DNA of 64,000 bases from Symsagittifera roscoffensis. Lineage: Eukaryota; Xenacoelomorpha; Acoela; Convolutidae. The stretch spans positions 77,811,200-77,875,199 of the forward strand of contig NC_087062.1 in the NCBI RefSeq assembly GCF_963678635.1, in the 5' to 3' direction. Shown one piece after another: positions 25,365 to 34,700 of this stretch (the stretch's first letter is position 1; every line of letters begins with the position of its first letter). The notes under the pieces are model-generated. The model saw only the letters and a program-made list of their open reading frames with translations, was not told where the DNA came from and did no database searches. The translations under genes and the position numbers were made by a program.

Positions 25365-25679
25365 ATGTCATGCACGATTTTCTCGCGACAACTGAAAATC
25401 AGAAAAAGAAATCAGAACAATTTTAGAGCAATTGCGGGAAAGTTAGAAAGTAAAAACGAGTGGGAAATTGCTATTCGCAATTTCCGTCTATATACAATCG
25501 AGAGTAGAGCTGTCCTACTTGAAATAGAAGACAGAGTATCCCCGAGAGAGCGATTACTAAAGCTGGACCAGAGTGAACCTTCAGCGGAAAGGCGGACAAC
25601 TAGAGTGTCCCAACGGTCCAAGAGAACTCAAATTCTAGAGCATGAACTTATCCTTGCTGTCCAAACTATAAAACATTAA
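25365..25679 (+). CDS. Possible 104-aa LTR-encoded ORF (also at 47459-47773)
   Basis: Seen: an ATG at 25365 opens 104 codons to a TAA at 25679; the same frame is in the 3' LTR (47459-47773), where it is open even further upstream. The product would be rich in Arg, Glu and Leu with no family I recognise. It lies in U3, upstream of the TATA box, so LTR-started transcripts would carry it only at their 3' end, much as MMTV carries its LTR gene. It may be a chance frame. Confidence 0.25.
   Translation: MSCTIFSRQLKIRKRNQNNFRAIAGKLESKNEWEIAIRNFRLYTIESRAVLLEIEDRVSPRERLLKLDQSEPSAERRTTRVSQRSKRTQILEHELILAVQTIKH
25667..25673 (+). promoter_or_regulatory. TATA box of the inner LTR promoter
   Basis: TATAAAA at 25667-25673, repeated in the 3' LTR at 47761-47767. 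Transcription would start near 25695-25700. An AATAAA signal follows 190 bp downstream, giving a normal U3-R-U5 order. Confidence 0.6.
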
Positions 25680-25802
25680 ACTTCTCTTAGTTATTTATTT
25701 CTTGAGTTAGTTACTGACTGGATTATTTCCCAATTCTTGAGCGTGCTGCTATGTGAGTACAAATTTAATTTCTAGAGTGTGTTTTATGATTGTTATGTTG
25801 AG

Positions 25803-25808
25803 GTAAGG
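25803..25808 (+). promoter_or_regulatory. Candidate splice donor in the inner LTR
   Basis: TTGAG/GTAAGG at 25803 matches the donor consensus; a second good one, AT/GTGAGT, is at 25753. Both lie between the TATA box and the poly(A) signal, so in every genomic transcript. Paired with the acceptor ending at 37818 they could give an mRNA for ORF2. Confidence 0.4.
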
Positions 25809-25855
25809 CGAGTTTTAGGTTGATCCATCTGAAATGGATCAAAGTCACACTGTCT

Positions 25856-25861
25856 AATAAA
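25856..25861 (+). terminator. Poly(A) signal of the inner LTR
   Basis: AATAAA, repeated at 47950-47955 in the 3' LTR, where it would act. It follows the TTGATCCAT hairpin by 13 bp. Confidence 0.5.
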
Positions 25862-26160
25862 AAGTAACCTAACGGATTGTTCCAACCCGGTTTTTAACGG
25901 CGTTCATGTATTTTGGGTATCTAGAGACCTAAGTATGGGGACGTTTCTAATTCTAGAGTGGGGGGATATTTTAGTAGTAGCCTTTAAGCTGTAACGGGTC
26001 GTAGTCTCATGTCATAAGCGAACCGAACTGGCTCCGACCGTTCTTGAGGTGGGAAAACACAAGAGATAGTGTCCCTGACCCTTGAGCCAGTGGTTATAGG
26101 GCCTATTTTTCTTAAGCCTCATGTGTGACTGCAGTAGACGAATGTTACATAGTGTTTTTA

Positions 26161-26175
26161 TGGCGCTCCTGGGTG
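26161..26175 (+). promoter_or_regulatory. Primer binding site of the inner element, tRNA-Asn-like
   Basis: TGGCGCTCCTGGGTG starts 11 bp inside the LTR. Its complement ends in CGCCA and resembles the 3' end of animal tRNA-Asn (CACCCAG..., discriminator G, CCA). I compared it only with remembered tRNA-Asn ends, so the tRNA identity is an inference; the position and the TGG start are seen directly. Confidence 0.55.
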
Positions 26176-26640
26176 TTTACGACATCAAGACTACGGAGTC
26201 GAACCCACTTGAGACAGCTTCGGGCTGAATGCCCATTCTAGAGTACCGGCGGTACGGTTCGACAGGAACGTGCAAACCTTCCGGTTGTACCGTGATAGCT
26301 TTTTAAGAAAACTCGAGAAAATTTCCTGGTACGCTCTCCGAACGAGGCTTAGCTAACCGAGTAAAGGGGGGCAACTAGGGAGACAAAAACACGAGCAAAA
26401 AGACAAAAAGCAAAACAAAAACCAAAAAAGAATAGAAAAAGGAACAAAAACCATAAAACGAAAAAAGACAGTGACTTTGACACCAGATTAGTTGGATCAA
26501 ACCTTTATATTAATTAAATAGTATACCCATACTGTTTTACAAGTTCGATCGTTTCGATCAACCTAGCAATTTAAACCAGTAAACTGAATAAAGTGCCCAA
26601 AGTGGGGCGTTGTCAAGGGTTTTCAGATAGCTTGGAACTT

Positions 26641-26850
26641 AGCTGGACCAATAGGAAACTTGACTGGAAGAGGTGACCAGCCGAGTGGGAAAGTGGTTCA
26701 GGGACACTTGAGCTGAACCAGTAGGAGACTTGATTGGAAGAGGTGACCAGCCGAGTGGGAGAGTGGTTCAGGGACACTTGGCTGAACCAATAGGAGACTG
26801 GACTGGAACAGGTGACCAGTCGAGTGGGAAAGCAGCCAAGAAGGATTTGG
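26641..26850 (+). repeat. 70-bp tandem repeat, three units
   Basis: Units begin AGCTGGACCA (26641), AGCTGAACCA (26711) and GGCTGAACCA (26780), each continuing TAGGA.ACT, GGTGACCAGCCGAGTGGG and GTGGTTCAGGGACACTTG. The third unit is partial. Lies in the inner leader. Confidence 0.85.
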
Positions 26851-27050
26851 CAATTCTCGAGTTCTCAAGTTGGGCAAAACGGGTATCGTTAGAATCCACA
26901 TTACATTATAGGAGATAAGTGTAAAATTGGATAAGCGAAATCCCCCAGTTTTGAGGAACGTTTTTACTTGAGCAGGCCTGGAAACAGGTCTACGGTTTTC
27001 TCTTGAGAGGTTTAGCACCCGGCGCTTAAAGTAATTTTTAGGCTTAAGAA

Positions 27051-27086
27051 GGGGGGCTAGAAAGGGGGGAGGTTAGAAGGGGGGCT
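27051..27086 (+). promoter_or_regulatory. Cluster of G6 tracts (possible G-quadruplex or polypurine-tract copies)
   Basis: GGGGGG occurs at 27051, 27064 and 27079, each after an AAGAA, GAAA or AGAA type purine stretch. Similar AGAGGGGGG or AGAAGGGGGG tracts occur near 27530 and 37755, and GGGAAGGGGGG at about 46964. They resemble polypurine tracts. Confidence 0.4.
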
Positions 27087-27689
27087 GGTTAAGTTAGAGG
27101 TTGGCGGTTGTAAATTGTAAAAAGGGGGAAATTAGAGTAACTAATTAGTCGACATCGTTGACTTAGTTACATTAGAAATTAACACGCGTTGGTAATATTA
27201 GGTGGAGATCCAGAATTCAACTCGAGTTAAGACTGGTACGCTGGTTGGTTTGGTAGGGGGGACCGGATATAGACAGCTTTTGTGATACCCCATAAGATCA
27301 CTAGTGGGGGGAGGAAAACGCGTGGCAATTAGGTACCAGACAATTTTTTTAGACGAAAGGTAGACATTGGTCACCTTTAAATTTTAGGTGGGCTCATTTT
27401 TCTGTTTTTATTATTTTTCTTACTTAAAATTTTTTGTTGCATTTTATTGAGGATTTGTGTTTGGTTATATACGAACAGGTGATCACAAGATACCTGCGCA
27501 CCTACATTGAAAGAGAAACAACCAAAAAGAAGAGGGGGGTCAGCATTTGGCTTTTAAGAGAGGGTTTTTGGGAAAATTTTACTAGAGCTTGAGTGGTGGT
27601 ACAAGGTACGGTGGTTCAAGAAGACCCTACAACGAGGAAGACACTCCGTGACGAGTATTGGGACAAGACCGAAGAAGTCTTAAAACAGA

Positions 27690-28435
27690 GCAGTCTTGGG
27701 ATAGTGGTCTTGGGACAGGGTCTTGGGACAGTGGTCTTGGGACAGGGTCTTGGGACAGTGGTCTTGGGACAGGGTCTTGGGACAGGGTCTTGGGACAGGG
27801 TCTTGGGACAGTGGTCTTGGGACAGGGTCTTGGGACAGTGGTCTTGGGACAGTGGTCTTGGGACAGGGTCTTGGGACAGTGGTCTTGGGACAGGGTCTTG
27901 GGACAGTGGTCTTGGGACAGGGTCTTGGGACAGGGTCTTGGGACAGGGTCTTGGGACAGTGGTCTTGGGACAGGGTCTTGGGACAGTGGTCTTGGGACAG
28001 TGGTCTTGGGACAGGGTCTTGGGACAGGGTCTTGGGACAGGGTCTTGGGACAGGGTCTTGGGACAGTGGTCTTGGGACAGTGGTCCTGGGACAGTCTTGG
28101 GACAGTGGTCTTGGGACACTAGTCTTGGGACACTAGTCTTGGGACATCAGCCTTGGGACACTGGTCTTGGGACACTACCCTTGGGACACTAGTCTTGGGA
28201 TACCAGCCTTGAGACACTGGTCTTGGGACACTACCCTTGGGACACTAGTCTTGGGACAGTAGTCTTGGGACACTAGCCTTGGGACACTAGTCTTGGGACA
28301 GTAGTCTTGGGACACTGGTCTTGGGACACTACCCTTGGGACAGTAGTCTTGGGACACTAGCCTTGGGACACTGGTCTTGGGACAGTAGTCTTGGGACACT
28401 AGCCTTGGGACACTGGTCTTGGTACAAGGGTCTTA
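27690..28435 (+). repeat. CTTGGGACA minisatellite, about 54 units of 13-14 bp
   Basis: Two alternating forms in the first part, TCTTGGGACAGTGG (14 bp) and TCTTGGGACAGGG (13 bp). From about 28110, ACT replaces AGT or AGG, giving CTTGGGACACTAG/ACTGG/ACTACC forms. It lies in the untranslated leader of the inner element, free of ATG. One unit (near 28207) reads CTTGAGACA, linking the monomer to the CTTGAG motif found across the element. Confidence 0.95.
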
Positions 28436-28717
28436 GGACACTAACGGAGAGTACTGTGATAGTGACGAATAGTCTTGGGACGGTATAGAAATTGAAGTCA
28501 AATTACAACAAGTGCGTTTTAAGACAGAACAAGACAAATTGAAATAGGTAGGGTTAAGACCAAATTAAGGAAAATTTTTCGGAGGTTTTAGAAAGGGAAT
28601 TGGAGAAGGTTTTTAACACGTTGTACAGAATTTGTTACCACAAAAAATATTTTTTTTACCCTTAGAATAGAATCGTGTATATAATAAAATTGTAAATAGA
28701 AGCAGTTGTAAATAGAA

Positions 28718-31700
28718 ATGATGAGGCGGAGTAGGGTACCGGTGCTCGAAAAAAGGTCAGGTGGATCAAACATGAAATATAATTCATCGCTGCGCGGAAC
28801 GACATCAACAGGCCCAAAGATAACAAAGAAGAACTTTTCAGTTAACATGGTCAGTACGAGAAGTGGCACCGAGAGTAAGACACGAGAAGATGTGGGGGAA
28901 AAACAGGTGGAGCCCACAATCGAAATCGACCTAGAGACACCAGACCAGAGCGTAGATGAAGTGGAGAAGAGGACAACGGAATCCACACCGATGCCCCACG
29001 TGGAAGACCAAAGTCCAAAAACCGTGGAGTTTTCACGAATAGACGCATTGGAAGACACAACAGGCAATACCCGAGAGACTGTGAAAAACGACTCTCAAGT
29101 GAAAAAGACATCCTTCACAGACAAGTTGGCAATGATGGTCGGATTCAAAGCGAAAGAAAACGTGACTGAAGAACCAAAAACAGAAAGAGCACGAACATTT
29201 GGTACAGTGAGCACGAAAGCGACAGAAGCCGGCCAGAATGAGGAACAAGCTAAAGCAGAGGCTACGGCCGAAGAGAAACCGACGGCTGACCACGAAGAGA
29301 CTACCATAGAGCTGGGCGACTTGTTGGCGAAATTAAATCAAATCGACAAAAGGCTTAAGAACAGTGAAGAAGACAGAGAGGTGATAAAAAAGGAGATAAG
29401 ATACAACAAACACGAGTATCTAGACAGTTATTTTAACCTAGCTAAGGCAACAGAGGAGAGACTCAAGGAAATGTCAGACAAGGTAGAAGCCACCAATGAA
29501 GAACGAGAAAAGAACATCAAAACAGACATGCAACAGTTGAAGAACCGATATGATGATGTTAACAGCCAATTAGGGAGCCTGGAAAGGAGAATGGACACAA
29601 TGAGCAAGAGTCAAGCCGAGAGTTCGTGTGCAATACAGGCGAAGTTGGATGCAATCTTGAGAGGTTCTACTCCACAAGAAAGACCGACAACGGATCGTAC
29701 GCAAGGCACCAGAGTTGACTTTGCAGAACCACAAAGGAACAAACGGCAATCGACACCGTTGCCCTTAACCAGGGATGCGATAAGCATAGCACCAACAGCT
29801 GCGAAAACAATAATGAAGAATGGAACGTCGAATACAACGACTGCTCCGGGAGATTCGACAGCTAACAGCAACACAGGACCGGATGCTATGACATGGGCCA
29901 GCACTTGGGAGATGATGAACAGGACTCTAGAGGCCTTCGCCACGAGGAACACTGACTCGAGCGACAGGAGAGAGGGAAAAACAAGAAAGACATTCAAGAA
30001 GCCAAAGGAATTCAAAGACGACTCCGATGGATGCATTGACACTTGGGTGGAAGTGATGAGATTACATCTAGAGCAAGATAACTTGAGTGACGAAAGGCAA
30101 GCATGTACAGCCATACTGAGCAACTTGGAAGGAACGGCATTAAAATGCGTGGTCGCAAAGAAGGAGGAAGAACGCGACACCGCGGACAAGATCTTCGAGA
30201 TATTGCTGAATCGATTCGGGTCAGGCATGAAAGGCCACCAAGCGATGATGCGATTTGAAAAAAGAAGGCAGAGGGACGACGAGTCAATAGATCGGTTCCT
30301 AGATGACCTCGAGAGCTTGAGAAGGAGGAGTGACCCAGAGGAGTCGACAAATAGACGGAACTTTAGCATTGCCTCGAAGTTCATCGATGGGGTGAAAAGT
30401 GATGACTTAAGGACAATGTTAGCAACATACTACACATTGTCGAAGGACAGCGCACCCACCCCAGAAGAAATGAGACAGAAATCAAGAGAATACATGCTGA
30501 TGAAACCTAAGAAGTACTCATATTCTGAAAACAGGAACACGCAAGGGGGAGGTCAACCCCAGAGGTCATCATGGTACAAACCTAGAGATGATATGGATAA
30601 GCGCAGATCATGCGCGAACTGCGGGTCAGCGGATCACCATGTGGCTGACTGCACAACGTACAAACAAGGCATGAAGAGCCTAGGTTATGCACCGGATGAG
30701 GAGGATATGAGTCAGATGGAGGAACACGAGTACTACAATGGCTTAATCATCAAGATAGGCGCCAGATGCTTCTTCTGTAACCAGGAGGGGCACTTCAGAA
30801 TGGATTGTCCCTTGTTCTGGGAAGCGGTCAAGGACCAGAATCACCCCAAACATAAGTTGGCATTAGCGGCGGTGCAGAATCAGCGGAACAGGCAAAACGA
30901 GTTCGAATCTAGGAACTCAGGGGCACCAAACACCGAATTGCCGACGAAGACAGTGAAAGCTGTCACACATGTTAGCGGTGCGTTAGACTCCGCAGCCGGA
31001 AGCTCTCTAGAGATAAATTATGAGAAAGCGGCGACGGAAGCAATTGCCAAAGTGAAACAAGATCTGGCAGCAAAAGAAATAGAGCAACGACTAAAGTTGG
31101 AGATCGAAAGACAAAATTTTAACGAAGCATTAACTGGATCGAACTCAATACCAGAGGCTAGAACGGGCTCAACGAAGACTGGGAATTGTAACACCGTGAA
31201 AATGGTGACAGGTAAACCTTTTGGGATATCGAAAATCGGAGCAAGAATAATGTCGATAATCACAGTGGGCGGACACGAGGTAACCAGAAACTTGAGCGAG
31301 CCGAGCGACCAGACGATAATGCACATCGACGTGTATGCAGACTACTTGAGTGGAATAAGTCCACAAACGACTTCTAGAGCGCTTAGGGCACTACTCACGA
31401 GAGGGGGCAGCAAATCGGTACGTGTTGATAATAGGTACACTGAAGCTTATGGTCCACACGAGGTCATGCTGAATATAGATGGAATCAACATCTATACAAA
31501 GACGATGATAACATGCGACGAAGACCTAATTGGACAAATCTATGTAGGGAAAGAAGAATTGAAAGTAAGATCGATCGGACACTGTGCCATGCTTGAAGAA
31601 GATGCAATGCACATCGGGACGGAAGCAGACGTGACAGGGCACGTGCTAGACATAAATGGCAAAAAGACTCAGTTGCGTGGATTACTTGACACGGGAGCAG

Positions 31701-34700
31701 TCTTGAGCGTCATACCAATCGAAACATGGGAAAAGATGGGCTTTGACAAAGGTGACTTGATAGACTCGAGAATACGGCTGTCAGCTGCAAACAAAGGGGC
31801 CCTACGGGTGCTGGGCAGGACGCCGATAATAGCCCTCAATTTGGGGGAACGTAACCTGTGGATGAGCTTCATCGTGGTAGAAAACCTAGATGAATCTGAC
31901 CAATTCATTTTGGGCAGAGACTTCATCAGGAATTTCGACGTAACGATTGATCTAAATAATGCAATGTTCAGGATACGGAATCCGGATAGGAGGTACGCAA
32001 TCAAACCGGTAAATTTAATAATGGCGAATGAAAACAAAGCACCGGTATTCTTGAGTAAGAGAGTGAGGTTAAAAGCTAATGAAGCGGCAATCGTAAGCTT
32101 GAGGATGAAAAATTATAATGAACTAAGTGACAACAAGCAAGTGTGTATAGTTCCAAATCCTAATAGTCAAAGCGCTGCTGTTTTAGGAAGATCATTTTCG
32201 ATAACGAAGAGCGGCCTCTGCGTCAGTGTCTTGTTAAATACCCTTGATATACCAATCACGATACAGAGAGGCAGGAAGCTGGGATATGCTTTACCGGTTA
32301 AAACTCGATATGAAACAATTGAAAACTCAAAACAAAATGAAGTTGTTGATTGTCCCAACCACAGGGACAAAATTTGTATCTTGAGACGATTGCAAAGAAT
32401 AAAAGATTCTTCAGGTCTTATCAAATCACTTAAGTCAGAAACGGACGATGGGCTTTCGAGCTGTTCGAACTTTCCAGAGAGACCCACACTAGATGAAATG
32501 CAAATTGATAAACCGGTTCTGCCGGAGATTGAACATTTAAGGGGCAAACTGAAAGATGAACAGCTCGAAGCTATCAAGGACGTACTAGAGCGAAACGAGG
32601 AGGTCTTTTCAAGGCATAAGGCGGATATCGGGTGTTGTAATTTTGTTGAACATGAAATTGAACTTGAGGAAAACGCGGTACCACACAGGGAGGGGGCGAG
32701 GCGCATGACCCCACACAAATCGGACGCGTGTAGAAAAGAAATCGAAACGTTACTAGAGTATGACATGATAGAACCATCCAAGTCACCGTGGGCGTGTGGA
32801 GTAGTGATGGCCAAAAAGAAAGGCGACCAGTTAAGGTTTTGTTGTGACTTTCGATACCTGAACTCCGTCACGGTGAAGGATGCCTATCCCATACCTAGAA
32901 TTGATGAGAGCCTCTCGAAATTAGGTGATGCAAAATTTTTTACGACTCTTGATTTAGGCTCGGCTTTTTGGCAGGTACCATTAAGGAAGCAAGACAGGGA
33001 CAAGACAGGGTTCGCCTGCGAGTTGGGTCTGTTTCAATGGAAACGGATGCCGTTTGGACTCTGCAATGCAACAGCCACGTTTCAGCGGCTGATGGCACAC
33101 GCGTTGATAGGCGTGACGAAGAAGTACGGCAACCTGGTAATGTGCTACGTGGACGACGTGGTAATAGCGACGCCGACACTAGAAGACCACATCGAGAGGC
33201 TTGACGAGGTGTTCGCGTGCATGAAGAGATCGGGGCTGAAGTGTAAACCATCAAAGTGCGAGATACTCAAGGACTCGATTAAATACTTGGGAAGGATGGT
33301 AGATAAGCACGGCATTAGACCTGATCCAGACGCCGTGGAAGCAGTCCTAACCTGGAAATCACCGAAGACGGAGCACCAGCTGATGAGCTTCCTGGGTTTC
33401 GCCAACTATTATAGAGAATTCATCAAGGGCTATGCGGACAAGGTATACCCGATGCAACAACTAATGAGACATAAGGGCAAGAAGTTCACGTGGAACAACG
33501 CGGCAGAAGAGTCATTCCAGAGAATAAAGAAAGAGCTATGTGAGGCACCAGTACTGGGTATGCCGACAGAGAAGGGGATGTACGTGCTAGACACGGACGC
33601 GTCAGTAGTCGCCATTTCTGGGATTCTCCATCAAGAACAAGAATGGAATGGGAAGACAGTCTTGAGACCAATAGCATACGGGAGCAAGGTCCTAAGTGAC
33701 ACAGAAATGAAGTACGGAGCACCGAAAGCAGAGATGTTCGCGGTGGTCACCTTTGTCGAAAAATACAGAGCATACCTAGGCAGTGAGCCCTTCAAGCTGC
33801 GAGTCGACAACCGAGCACTAAGCTGGCTGAAAACGTACTCAATGGACCAGAGCTATATTGGGAGGTGGATAGTTCGCTTGGATGGATACAACATGATAAT
33901 TGAGCACAGAACACGAGATAAACATCAAAATGCTGACAGCTTGAGTAAGAAGACGGAGTTCTACGAGAGGCAAGAACAAAGAGAGGCGGACAGACCTGAG
34001 ATCAAAGACGGCTTCTCCTTTATGGACAAAGAAACGTACGACAGTCTTCCACTCACGAGATGGCTGGACAAATCAGGCAAACCGATAGAAGATCATCCCG
34101 AATTGCCGAAAGAGCCTCTTGAAAAGACCATCTTGAAGAAAAATAGAGGGATTCCGATAGGAATAATGCTCAAGTCCAAGATCGTGAGGGAGACACTCAA
34201 GGCAAAAGGTTATGATCTCACCCAGGTAGAGGAGGGAACGGTCCGAATAGATGAAAACTTAATGAGGTTGCTTGAGAAACTATCAGATGACAAGCCCGTG
34301 ATCCAAGGGAAAGGTCAGGAGGCACCGGAACTAACCATACTTCGGAGAGAAGAAACAGTGAACAATACTGACGTCTCAAAAGGAAGCATCACTGATAGCA
34401 AGGAAGTTGTGCGATCACTAGTTGAAAAAATCCCCGACAAAATTCTGGAACAGACAAAAGTCAGGGATAAGAAAGTAACATTCAGAGAAGAAGTTGAACA
34501 CCTGGGACTAGATCAAGAGTCCGGGGAGTGGTCCAGATTCATGGAAGAAGACGAAACCGGAGAAGGGAAATTGTCCGGGGAGCGTGAAGAATGGGATGAA
34601 GACTCGGATGAGAGCAGCGAAGACCAAGACAGTCTATGCATGATACTGGCGGAAGAGAAGATAAGACAGCACGACAGGGAATTACAGACGGATCCATCTT

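Larger units (their letters stand above)
25268..26149 (+). repeat. Inner element 5' LTR
   Basis: 882 bp, same as 47362-48243 wherever compared. U3 runs to about 25695. It holds a TATA box (25667-25673), a poly(A) signal (25856-25861) and two hairpins: GAAATTGC/GCAATTTC at 25464-25484 and TTGATCCAT/ATGGATCAA at 25820-25842. The second sits between TATA and AATAAA, so it lies in the transcribed R region. About ten CTWGAG hexamers are present on the plus strand. Confidence 0.95.
26176..28717 (+). other. Leader of the inner element, 2.5 kb, non-coding
   Basis: Between primer site and ORF1. In order: an A-rich stretch (26380-26470), a 70-bp tandem repeat (26641-26850), G6 tracts (27051-27086 and later), the CTTGGGACA minisatellite (27690-28435) and about 280 bp leading to the ORF1 start. 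Long open frames over the minisatellite exist in several phases and on both strands, as expected for a stop-free repeat; they are not genes. Packaging and translation signals are presumably here but cannot be recognised. Confidence 0.7.

Noticed and set aside
27593-28192. Long open frames on both strands (up to 199 codons) with repeating Gly-Leu-Gly-Thr or Pro-Lys-Thr patterns
   Set aside because: They come from a stop-free minisatellite and are open in several phases and on both strands; no gene is needed to explain them.
27690-28435. CRISPR-like repeat array
   Set aside because: Units are contiguous 13-14 bp without unique spacers, and the DNA is from an animal.
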